This document shows, piece by piece, positions 54,584 to 64,000 of a DNA stretch of 64,000 bases (position 1 is the first letter of the stretch; every line of letters begins with the position of its first letter). The position numbers and the translations under genes were made by a program. The notes under the pieces are model-generated. The model worked only from the letters and a program-made list of their open reading frames with translations. It was not told the DNA's origin and searched no databases. Location: contig CM074865.1 in assembly GCA_037501455.1 (NCBI GenBank), positions 20,096,501 to 20,160,500 on the forward strand, read 5' to 3'. Source of the DNA: Lantana camara. Its lineage: Eukaryota; Streptophyta; Magnoliopsida; Lamiales; Verbenaceae.

Positions 54584-56050
54584 TGATGGTTGCCGAATCC
54601 ACCAAATAAAACCTTCACTTTCCAATACGCAACAAATAGAGTATAGCAGCAAAGGGTCAAACCCAAAGGACTAGCAGGTTTTATATTCCACACACAACCA
54701 AGTAGATAATCCACAAGAACAGTTCGAAACAAAGGGGGGGGGGGGGTTGAGTAATTTAACAAACTACAAGACTAAACACTAAATCAGAGATAACAAGCTG
54801 ATAATTAAAGACTGAAATAAACTGATTAAGAGATAGGTTATCCTAGCCAAGTTGTTCATATAATTCATGCCATTGATTCGATCATCGATGCAATAATCAA
54901 CTTTAAATTCCTTGATAGATCGGCTATAGTGGTAACAAGCTCTACACACCTCATCCTTTCTTATTTTTATGATGATTATGATACGATCACTAACCACCTT
55001 CTTATCACAAAGCAGTCTTAAAGATACGATCCTAAGATTTAACCTCGTAGCAGCATTAATCATGAAAAGGATATTGATCCTAACCAACAAACCCAAGAAG
55101 CTTGGAATGTTTAAGTTATTATGCATGCATCTCATCACTATCAAGCAAAACATGGAGGTAAGCCTTCAATAATGTATAACTCTTGAGCACATCTAACATG
55201 ACAATTAAGGATCAAGTATTTGTGCAGTCAAATAGAACAAGTATGAAGATAATAGTTGATCAGAAAATTATCTCAAAAACGAGTTCAAGCCATACAACCA
55301 AGATACATGCATATACCAAGATATTAGAGCTGCATAAGATCACTTAGACCTCACAAATTCAAAGCATGAATCAAAGAAACAACTTAACTAGGATAAAGAG
55401 AACTTAGCTGTTGTACATACTTACAAAATATTCAGCTAACAAGATGTTTTAGAACTGAAATGAAACAAGCTAGCTTATCTACACAAGAGTGTTTATAAAC
55501 TAGTACAAACTTTAGCTAAAAATGAGAAGAAAGGGAAAGGAGTTCTTGCTGATAACAGGGGAGAAGACCCTATTTTGCTGTTGTTCTGGAGCTGCTACAG
55601 CTACTACATACTTTCTTCTTCAAGGAAAAAGCTGAACGTCCTTGCTTGCTTCTAATCCTTGCTTATATCTTTGAAAATCTCTACTTGATCACACATTTTA
55701 AGGCAAAGATTCCCTTAGAAAGTCTTAAGTATGATGATTACATGCATTGAGACGCAAAATACTGTATAAAGCTACTGCAAGTTGCTCATTTCGTCAAAAA
55801 GGAGAAGTTAGCCGCCACTATTGACTTGGGTGTCTGCTGCGTCATCCTTAGCTTAGGGGATGATCATGGCTTAAAGGTCATAGCTCAGGCTATTTTCTTC
55901 ACTTGTAACTTCTTTCGAACCAGCTTTTGCATAATCCTTCAATTCAATAAAATCAGTCCTGCAAAGCCATAATTAAGCCAAATTAAGCAGATTTTCAGTT
56001 AATCACAAGGGGAAAATCAAAGTAATTAAAGCACAAATTACACATTAACA
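54584..56050 (-). mobile_element. Nested Athila/Tat-like solo LTR (1467 bp)
   Basis: The plus strand reads TGATGGTTGCCGAATCCACC...CACATTAACA, with perfect TSD 'tagct' (54579-54583 and 56051-56055). Reversed, it starts TGTTAATGTGTAATTTGTGC, similar in style to the Athila LTR start. It has a 13-G run at about 54734-54746. No palindrome cluster seen. Confidence 0.85.
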
Positions 56051-57983
56051 TAGCTAAATTCCCTAATTGGGGGAATAATGAAGGATTGGATATAGATATA
56101 TGATGTGCTGTTAATGAATGGTTTTTATGTTATGAAATTGGATTGATCAACGTATTAGAGCTTGATCATCTTTGATATGATTTAGAGTTTATTTGATAAT
56201 CGAGAGATGCTTATAAACTTGGAATAAATTTCATATCACTTAGGGCATTGAGTGTAAAGAGATTTAACTTGACTCTAAGCAATTAGTAATTGGTTGGTAA
56301 ATGGCAAAGCCACCGCTAATTAATTATAATCATCTTATGCAAATTGACTTAACTAGGGAGATATTGCATTATGAGAGTAGACATTAAGAACTAGTTGGGT
56401 ACGAATAGTTGATCTTCAGAAAGACTTGTGTTTACATAAGTGGCGATAATTGTGAAAACTGAACATTCATTAAATAGTGCATTGATATCGAATTCCATGA
56501 AAATTTTATTCCCTGACTACTCGTTATTATTGTTGAAGTTTAGTAATTTAATTGATTCTTGCATGATTAGTGATAGAAATCCCCTTAAATTATTGATCTG
56601 ATCTATCGATTGATAAAAAGATGACGCGATTGGTTGGTTTACTCCGTCCCTGTGGGATCGACACCTATGTGCTACAAATGTCATGTTTACACTTGCACTA
56701 AAAAGGGTTTTATTTAAAAATTTTGAGAAAACCCCAAACAAAACTGCATGGAGATTCTTCCTATACCATTTGTATAAATATTTTTGTCAGTCAACAAGGC
56801 ATATGTGCCTCATCTCAGACATATACAAAGCGATTTTTGCTGCCGTTGCAGCGACTCAGGATTTCCAAGAGCTTAAAGAGTGCCATTTGTTATGGCTTGC
56901 AACACATTTGCTCAAACTTCTACAAGGCACACCCCAACCAGCATCTAAAGGATTTGTGGTGGCAGGCGGGGGATGTGATGGAAATGTCCACCTTCAACAG
57001 AAGAATGAGGGAATTTGCTCTATTAGATATGAATGCAGTAAAGTGGTTTGATGATCTTGATCCTACAATGTTGATTACTTTGGACGATGAAGGAATGCGG
57101 TGTCGAATGACAACAACAAACATGTCAGAGTGTTTTAATGGGGTCTTAAAAAATGCCTATTGTCTACTAATTGTACCTATCGTGGAAACCACTTTGAACT
57201 GTACAACTTAATATTTTGTAGATCGCTAGAAAAATGGCTTGCACACCAAGAGCGTAAGCCAAGCTTGGTCTGGTTATGTGTACTACATCTTTAAACGAAA
57301 TCTTGAAAACTTTGGTCATCACCATATTAAGCAATATGATCACAGGGCTGGGATAATAGAGGTGGTTACAGAAAATCTCCGGAGGTTGACCAAGTAAAAC
57401 CATTGTTTGCTTGTCAGAAAAAACATGCTCTTGTGATTTTTGGCAATGTTACGACATACCTTGTTCTCATGTAATGAAGGCGATAAAAACTTTTGATATA
57501 ATGTTGTCATATTACGTGGCCTGATATTACGAAATTGATCATTATTTGGCTACGTATGAAGAAGGCTTCACACCTATTTGGGATGAAGAATATTGGCCCG
57601 ATCGATGCCGCGTTCAAATTTGACTAATACAACCGATGAGATGCGAACACGCAGATAAAGAGGAATAAGGGGGTGAGATAGAACCACCAAATTTTGGATG
57701 GAAATGGATCATTCCCAAAATCGTGCAAGGGCATGACAAGCACGGGGTGGCCGAGGTTAAATATTGATCAATTATAAGAAAAGACATTGTTATAATGATT
57801 TTTGAAGTGTTCGATAAATTTTTGAAATAGGAATGTATTATGTTTAAATTGTTTGGTTAGAATATTAATTTACAAAAAAGAATTCAAATTACAAGTCCAA
57901 TTAATAAATTTAGTGTACAAAAAATGGAAAAAAAACCTCGATTTCTCTTGAATCGGGTTTAATTAACGATAAAAGAATATTAC

Positions 57984-59459
57984 ATGTTAAAACCGGTTAG
58001 CAAGGGATTTGTTGCTAATCATGTATTGTTGTTAGTAGGAAGGGTTTTTTCTCGACGGGCTATCAGATTCGAAACATTCAAGTTGAATATGATTCGGGCT
58101 ATGAATCCTGTGAAAGGGATGGATATAACTAGACTGGGGGAAGATCGCTATCTCTTTGCTTTCAACCATAAACTCGATCTGCAACGCGTGCTCGAGACTT
58201 CTTCGTGGAATTTTGAAAAATACCCGATCGTTCTCCGGACTCTCTTACCTGAGGAAGACCCCATAACTGTGAAACTTGATCATTGTGATTTTTGGGTTCA
58301 ATTTCATGGACTTCATACAAACTGTCAGAACGTTGAGGTATTAGAGATGGTGGCTAATCGAATTGGATTGTTTCGTGCTGTTTATATTGAGAAGACTGTT
58401 GGTTCTTTTGGTATGGCCCCTAGGGTGCGGATAGGTATGCTCATGGCTGATCCACTAGTGAGATGTCTATCTCTGAAATTACAGTCGGGTAAAATGGCCA
58501 CAGTATCATTCACTTACGAGAGATTGGCAAACTACTGTTATCTTTGCGGCCTATGCGACCATGTGGACAGATACTGCCTCCTCCGGTATGAGGATGACTT
58601 CGTCGACCCCTCACCGCACTTTCCTTACGGCTCTTGGCTCCGAGCCTCTTCTGTAAGGGGAAATTCAGATGGTTCTCAATTCCCCAACTTCGGTAATTCC
58701 CTGATCAGTACCCCTCACCCGGCGAATCACTCACCTCCAGCCACAACTCTCCTTAACTCCACCAGCACATCTAAATCCCCACTAGGAGTCAACTCCAGCC
58801 CACCCACAAGAAATAATCTGAACCTCACCCATACCTCCAGAAACCAAATCCCATCCGAAGTCAATATCTCTTCCCCTACTCCGCCTACTTTGCCTATGAG
58901 TAATCTCCTACCCTACAACTCCAAAGAACATGAGGTCATTAAGAGCACCCAACCCCACCACCATCCCCACATCAAATCACTATATTGCGAGGTCGTTATC
59001 CTTGTTAATCTTCATGAGCTTCCACTCCAGTCTGCTGCCTCACCAAGTATGAAACTGCTCTACCCCCGTTCCCCTCAAGAAAATGTCAGTCTTGATAGGC
59101 AGCATCCCAAACTCTCTCCCTACTTCACTACCATGGAATCTCTCATCCTCATCTCTTCAAATGATCAACCGAGCTCCCCTCAATCCCTTAGCAGCCCCAT
59201 GTTCTCATCCACCCTTGACAAACAACTAATCTCCGTTCCCCTGACCCTTAGCATCCTCGATAACTCCATTGGAACACCCCCAAAAATTCAAAAATTCCGC
59301 AATAAAAATCCTTCTTCACGCACCAAAACTTCCCAGAAGCAAATCACCCCCCCTCTCTCCACCTCCTCTACACTTTCCTTAGTGAACCCTCTTTCGGACG
59401 TCACCAATTCAACGGCGGCGTTGGCTCAGCAATGTTGCCGAGAACAATGGATTGCTTAA
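57984..59459 (+). CDS. LINE ORF1 (DUF4283-type nucleic-acid-binding protein)
   Basis: Open 491-aa frame. The N-terminal half resembles the DUF4283 RNA-binding-like domain of plant LINE ORF1 proteins (GRVFSRRAIRFETFKLNMIR, LDLQRVLETSSWNFEKYPIV, WVQFHGL). A CX2CX4HX4C zinc knuckle follows, CYLCGLCDHVDRYC (about residues 194-207), then a Ser/Pro/Asn-rich tail. The first ATG is only 13 bp left of the inferred LINE start and may be fortuitous, coming partly from MULE end sequence; the true start could be truncated. Confidence 0.8.
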   Translation: MLKPVSKGFVANHVLLLVGRVFSRRAIRFETFKLNMIRAMNPVKGMDITRLGEDRYLFAFNHKLDLQRVLETSSWNFEKYPIVLRTLLPEEDPITVKLDHCDFWVQFHGLHTNCQNVEVLEMVANRIGLFRAVYIEKTVGSFGMAPRVRIGMLMADPLVRCLSLKLQSGKMATVSFTYERLANYCYLCGLCDHVDRYCLLRYEDDFVDPSPHFPYGSWLRASSVRGNSDGSQFPNFGNSLISTPHPANHSPPATTLLNSTSTSKSPLGVNSSPPTRNNLNLTHTSRNQIPSEVNISSPTPPTLPMSNLLPYNSKEHEVIKSTQPHHHPHIKSLYCEVVILVNLHELPLQSAASPSMKLLYPRSPQENVSLDRQHPKLSPYFTTMESLILISSNDQPSSPQSLSSPMFSSTLDKQLISVPLTLSILDNSIGTPPKIQKFRNKNPSSRTKTSQKQITPPLSTSSTLSLVNPLSDVTNSTAALAQQCCREQWIA

Positions 59460-61195
59460 GTTGGAATTGTCAGGGCACGGGGGGTCCCTGGCGAGTTCAT
59501 AATCTCAAGTCCCTCATTAGGGACCACAACCCCTCGATTATTTTCCTCTCTAAAACTAAATGCAAACAACGGAGGATTGGAAATTTGAAAACTCAGTTTA
59601 ATATGTTCGGTATTAGCATTGATTCTGTTGGTAAGGGTGGCGGAATTGCGTTGCTTTGGCGCAAGGAAGTCGGGATTTTTGTACAAAGCTTTTCTCTTAA
59701 TCACATCGATGTTCTGGTTTCTGATGGTATTCGGGATGATGCCTGGAGATTTACTGGCTTTTATGGTTTTTCGGAACGACAGAAGCGAAAACAGTCTTGG
59801 AATCTCCTTCGGTCTCTTCACAGGCAGTGTTCGATCCTTTGGTTGGTCAGTGGGGACTTCAACGAGATAATTAGCAACGATGAGAAAGAAGGAGGGAACA
59901 ACCCCTCGTTATCTCAAATGGCAGATTTTGCCTAGGCTTTGAGGGACTCGGGACTCTCTGATCTCGGCTACTCAGGTTTTCCTTACATGTGGAAGAAAAA
60001 TAGCTGTGATCCTCACACTCTTCAAGCAAGATTGGATAGATCGGTTGCCTCCGATGATTGGAGGGCCATTTTTCCGGATTCTGGAGTCACACATCTTCGC
60101 ACTTCTTGTTCGGATCATTGTCTGATCTTGACCACTCTAATCCAGCCTTCAAAACAATCTTGTAAACGTGTTCGACCCTTCCGTTTCGAGGCCTGTTGGA
60201 TTAAGAAGGATATCTGCCGGCGTATCATTACCGAATCTTGGTGGGGTTCACTCACCACAACAACGACAGAATCTATTATAATGGGTGCTGAAAACTGTAA
60301 CGTGGGTCTCCTAAACTAGCGGAGGGAGGTTAGGAATTCTGAAAATGAGGACTTGGAGTATATAGAGGAACGTATCAAATTCCTCAAAGGGGCCGCCTTT
60401 ACTGCTGAATAAAAAACGGAATTAAAAATCTTAATTGACAAAATGAAAGCTATTCTTCTTAAGAAAGAGATTGTCTGGAAACAGCGAGCTAAGAAGGCGA
60501 TAGAAACACTAAATTCTTCCATTCTAAGGCGAAGTAGAGGGGAAAAAAACAACCATATAGAGGTACTTAATGATAGAAACGGGCGCAAATGGGATTCAGA
60601 GGAGGGTAGTAGGAGCATATTGAGGATTATTTTGGAGGTCTGTTCTCTTTTAACAGCTGTACGGATTCAGATATTGATGAGAGCCTTCGAGTTGTTCTGA
60701 AGCGGATTAGTGGTGCCATGGAATGCCAACTTCTCCTCCCCTTCGCATCTAACGAGGTAACCCCGTGCTCTCACTAGTATGTATCCGCTTAAATCCCCCG
60801 TGCTGGATGGCCTTCCCCCGTATTTCTTTCAAAAATATTGGGATATTGTGGGTAGAGATGTCAGTGCTTGTGTCCTCGATTTTTTGAATAATGGGAGGTT
60901 TGACAAACGCTTAAATTTCACGCATATTGTGCTCATTCCTAAGTGTAAGAATTCAGAGACCATAACACAATTCCGTCACATTAGTTTGTGTAATGTGGTA
61001 TATAAAATTGCTTCTAAAGCCCTCGCTAATCGTGTTAAACCACTGCTTGATACTCTGATTTCCTCTAGCCAGTCTGCTTTTATACTTAACCATCTTATTA
61101 GTGATAATGTAATGGTTGTGTTTGAGGCTAACCACTTTCTAAAACATAAGGATAAGGGAAAGGAGGGTTATTTCAACCTAAAGCTCGACATAAGT
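57997..61195 (+). mobile_element. L1-type LINE, decayed and truncated
   Basis: ORF1 (57984-59459) overlaps ORF2 (from 59432) by 28 bp. ORF2 has endonuclease and the first half of the reverse transcriptase before the LTR at 61196 cuts it. The 5' end abuts the presumed MULE end and lacks a clear 5' UTR; the 3' end is outside the window. Confidence 0.8.
59432..61195 (+). pseudogene. LINE ORF2, endonuclease and partial reverse transcriptase
   Basis: An apurinic endonuclease-like domain begins LSWNCQGTGGP and has SGDFNEI and the terminal SDHCLI motif. Then comes the reverse transcriptase entry (LDGLPPYFFQKYWD), FRHISLCNVVYKIASKALANR, SSSQSAFI, SDNVMVVFEANHFL and FNLKLDIS. The chromovirus-type LTR begins right there, ahead of the expected KAYD catalytic segment. 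Stops interrupt the same frame at 59933-59935, 60317-60319 and near 60409, and a frameshift lies around 60650-60780. The usual GPDG motif reads VLDG. Confidence 0.88.
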
Positions 61196-64000
61196 TGTGA
61201 CACTCTGTTTCTCGAACAAGGTAAGTTTTGGTACGAGAGTGAACGATTTACTTTTCCTTGCATGAGTTATGTGAAATTATGCCTTAACTGATCGTTTTAT
61301 TTGTGCTTATGTGAAAAATATGATTTACATGACTTATGTGGCTATTTGATACGATAATTATGTGCTCTTATTGTGCTTAAACAGTTTTGATAGCATGCTT
61401 TGTGATTAAATGAAACAATGTGTTTATATGGATATTAAAGTATAAATTAGGGAATAAATGGTAAATTTCTTTTCCAATCCTGGAATTGGTTAGAACTTAA
61501 TGAAATTGAGTAGATAATTTGATTACAAGTTCGTGGGTTCTTAAATCGCTCAATTTGGAGTTCGGACGAAGAAGTTATGACCATTTTAAGAAAAGTCAAC
61601 CATTTTAACCCAAATCAGTTGACCTGCGACCCAATGCCGAATTTGACCCAATTTGAGGCCCAATTTCACTTATAACCCGCTCTAATTGACCCGGTTCACG
61701 ACCCGTATTACTGACCCAATATACCAAATCAGATTTTAACATCTCTAAAACCACATTACGTTATTTCAAAGATTGAAACACACACTCTCTCACATTTTCT
61801 CTCAAACTATTCATATTCTCCCAAAAACACTTCAACCATTTTTAAGAGACAAGATTGGAGATTGAAGCTAGAGATTCGAGACTCAAGACCAAGCTATTCT
61901 CTTCGATTCTCAGCTCCTAAGGTAAGGTTTATGTGCTCTTTAGTTGAGTTGGGTTCTTGAAGTTTTTGGACTTGAATTTGAACTAGGGTTCTTGTGTGTT
62001 GGATTGAATTCAAATTTCTTATGGGAAATATGATTCTTATGAAGCTAGGAACGATTTAATGTAAGAATTTCTTGTATTTTCTTGTATTCATGCTTGTTTG
62101 AAGAATCCACCATTGATGACCTTTGAAGCTTCCTTGAATAATCTTGCATGTTCATGTTCTTGTACACTTTAGCTTGATTTGATGATTGGCTCTTGTTCCT
62201 TGAGCAATTTCATGAAGAATGTGATTAATTTCCTCGAATTTCTTGCATGAATGAAGATTTCACCATTATTGAGTTTGAAGCTTGAATACATGAAGAAGAT
62301 GAAGCTCACATTTGTAATTCGTTGGAATTCTTGATGCATATTAAATTCTAAATGTTCATAACATGATATTTGACGTCTAAATTCGTTTATTCACATTGTA
62401 TGAGCTTTAGAGCATGATTTAGGAGTGTTTAGAGCTTAAAATTCATCATTTTCAAGCATATGTTCATAATTCCGATTTGCAACAATAGCATTCCAAACGC
62501 CCGTGTGAAAAATGAACTAAAACGTCAAACTCCCGTGTGAAAACCTAATGCCACGATTTTTCAGGGCCAAACGCCCATGCGATGTTTACTCAGGAGGGCC
62601 AAACTCCCGTTTGCATACTCTCAGGTCTGCTTTTTGCGTTTTCGTGATCTTGTTCATTTTGCTTCGTTTTCACTTCTTTGCACTTCTTACACCCCTACTA
62701 TGAAATATATGACTTGGAATCATGTTTCTATGCATTGTAATGTCTTGCATGTCTCGATTATTCATAAGAATGTGCTAAGTATGGCTCACATGTTGAAATT
62801 TGCTTATCTTATGACTTGAAAGCTTGTTATATGACTTATATGATGTTGTTTGATCATCATTACTGAACTTGTGCTATACTTGGATATTCATTGCACCTCA
62901 TGAGCATGTTTTCTCTTTCTTGAAGCCGTGCGTCGTCTTAATTGGTTTTGAGTCGTGTCTTACCCTTGTTGGCACGTTTGTCTTGTTAGGTGGTGAGCCT
63001 CCGGTTGAGTAGTTGTTGCTCGTGGTTGGCCTTTGAAGTTCTTGGTGAAGGTGGGGAGTTATATATATAAAACATTTTCAAAACTGTGGACACCTATAGC
63101 CTATCATGTTTGTTGGTTTTGAGCTTCCGTTTTCAAAATGTATATGTAGGCTCTATAAGCCGAGTTTTGTGAGCTTGCTCATATTATGGATATTTGTCTA
63201 TTTGAAAACGATTTACAAGTAAAGCGTGAGTTTGGCATATGGGATATGTACCCGAATGCTTTCGAACCTTGAGTAAGATATTTTGATTATGAAGTGCAAG
63301 TGTAAGTTGTGTAGCGAGGCTTATTGCCCCATACAAGGACGCTTGCTTGGTTGGATTCTAGCACTCGGTGCTAAGGTGAGTGATATTCCGGGAAGGCAAG
63401 GGCCGACTGTTGTCCTCATTCGAAGTTCCCATATGTAAGAAACTTGCTAACTAAGACTCCGAGGAGTTTTCGAGGTTGAGGTTGTAAGGGAGAGGCTGGT
63501 TTCATGGACCAGTCTCTTCATACGGTAAGGATTTTCAGGGGTCGTATACCCTCAACATCAATGGTGCGAAGGATGGATTGTTGTGTTTTGGTTTTGGGAG
63601 AAAGGATGGAGTGCTCGAACTCGCCGAGCCGGTTATGTGTTGGGTTCCTGATTCGACTTTTATAAAACTTCATTGTTTCCAAACGAGTTCGGATCATGAG
63701 CACCTTTGATTTGAGCATCCATTGACCTCTTATATTATATTATGTAATCATCTCCTCACCGATTCCTTTTGAACTGACCTCCTTTACCCTTCGTGTCCGC
63801 AGGTCACGTTTTGGAGTCTTGCTAGGCGGGTCTTGCTTGAGAGTTGTTGTCGAGTCTAGCTTGTACTCGTTATGTTGTTGCATACTTTATGTTTATGCTA
63901 TGATTCGGGATTTTATAGATTTAGTATGTATGATGACTTATTATGTTAGTTTGGACCGTTTTGGTCACTTAGGGTGATTTTACATTATCGTACTTGAGCA
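61196..64000 (+). mobile_element. Chromovirus-type LTR, incomplete at window end
   Basis: TGTGACACTCTGTTTCTCGA starts after 'taagt' (61191-61195). The body shares features with the solo LTR at 50273, for example 'gctaggcggg' after a 'caggt' stretch (about 63800-63830) and the 'ttatatatataaaacattttcaaaa' style of tract (about 63059). It could be a solo LTR or the 5' LTR of a full element; the window ends before this can be decided. Confidence 0.7.
62487..62615. repeat. CAAACNCCCGTG repeats in the LTR, four units
   Basis: ccaaacgcccgtgtgaaaa (62494), tcaaactcccgtgtgaaaac (62526), ccaaacgcccatgcgatg (62568) and ccaaactcccgtttgcat (62599). Only the last is close to palindromic (CAAACTCCCGTTTG). 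The location is about 1.3-1.4 kb from the LTR start. Confidence 0.8.

Larger units (their letters stand above)
53885..56740 (+). mobile_element. Athila-like solo LTR carrying a nested solo LTR
   Basis: TGATAGGTGAAGAGTACTCG...AACCCCAAACA with perfect TSD 'aaact' (53880-53884 and 56741-56745). The 3' part ('gattggttggtttactccgt', 'gggatcgacacctatgtg', 'cttgcac') closely parallels the Athila LTR at 12130-12200. About 1.39 kb without the nested element at 54584-56050. The strand is inferred from that similarity. Confidence 0.85.
53696..57625 (+). pseudogene. MURA-type transposase, split by an Athila-like solo LTR
   Basis: The first part (53696-53884) encodes the catalytic entry INVDGTHLHTKYKYKLLVAV. 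After the LTR (53885-56740) the frame continues with TAWRFFLYHLYKYF, CLISDIYKAI (second Asp), the HLL/ICSNFYKAHPNQHLKDLWWQ region and TTTNMSECFNGVLKNA (third acidic residue). It ends with a SWIM finger CSCDFWQCYDIPCSHV (about 57425-57475) and a tail FTPIWDEEYW. A frame change just before the insertion (ALL versus ...DEETETAW) and several stops after 57200 show it is dead. The N-terminal part is lost or unrecognised left of the solo LTR at 50273. Confidence 0.85.
46375..57996. mobile_element. Second MULE relic, heavily interrupted
   Basis: A MURA-type gene on the plus strand (53696-57625) lies inside short inverted ends: CCGGTTTTAACATGCAA at 46375 and CCGGTTTTAACATGTAA reversed from 57996. I could not find a convincing TSD, so the ends are provisional. 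Three solo LTRs (46955-49556, 50273-53690, 53885-56740) cut it up. Confidence 0.5.

Noticed and set aside
54584..56050. LINE or MULE fragment, suggested by the G run and scattered ORFs
   Set aside because: TG...CA ends and the perfect 'tagct' TSD identify it as a solo LTR.

Overview
The window is plant nuclear DNA, almost certainly from a flowering plant (probably a eudicot), and looks like repeat-rich heterochromatin. I find no host gene. Nearly everything long enough to code belongs to a transposable element: Ty3 Athila and chromovirus elements, Copia, TRIM, Helitron, two MULEs and a LINE. These are nested in one another, and most insertions can be dated relative to each other by intact target-site duplications (TSDs).

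Layout. 1-12369: a nearly complete, very young Athila-type Ty3 element (partial 5' LTR, gag-pol ORF, an extra 419-aa ORF, full 3' LTR). It sits inside the helicase gene of an older Helitron that reads on the minus strand and whose 5' terminus is at 21617. 21618-25780: AT-rich DNA with two MULE-type MITEs (23651-24177 and 25158-25443). 25781-34513: a MuDR-like element with long terminal inverted repeats, a decayed Ulp1-like gene (+) converging on a decayed MURA transposase gene (-), and a 42-bp minisatellite where the genes meet. A solo LTR (29720-32277) splits the transposase. 34607-44962: a pol-less chromovirus remnant bracketed by two inverted TRIM copies and hit by a Copia solo LTR (36699-38651) and a 3.7-kb solo LTR (40776-44489).

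46375-57996: a second MULE relic, split by solo LTRs at 46955-49556, 50273-53690 and 53885-56740, the last holding a further solo LTR at 54584-56050. 57997-61195: a decayed LINE cut in its reverse transcriptase by another chromovirus-type LTR that runs off the window (61196-64000). That makes seven solo LTRs with recognisable TSDs against one near-intact LTR element.

The most unusual signal is not a gene. Several LTRs from two different Ty3 lineages carry, at roughly the same place within each lineage, a cluster of short GC-rich, mostly palindromic motifs whose sequence differs from family to family. Examples are AATCCAC-N4-GTGGATT, GGGAACGGCCGTTCCC, CGCGGCCGCG and GCGGCCAC. A Copia LTR has four CACGTG boxes in 43 bp, and the TRIM LTRs hold a perfect 22-bp palindrome centred on TTATAA. 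In the Athila element the cluster occurs twice, in the LTR and between pol and the extra ORF. All calls rest on reading the sequence; no database search was possible.
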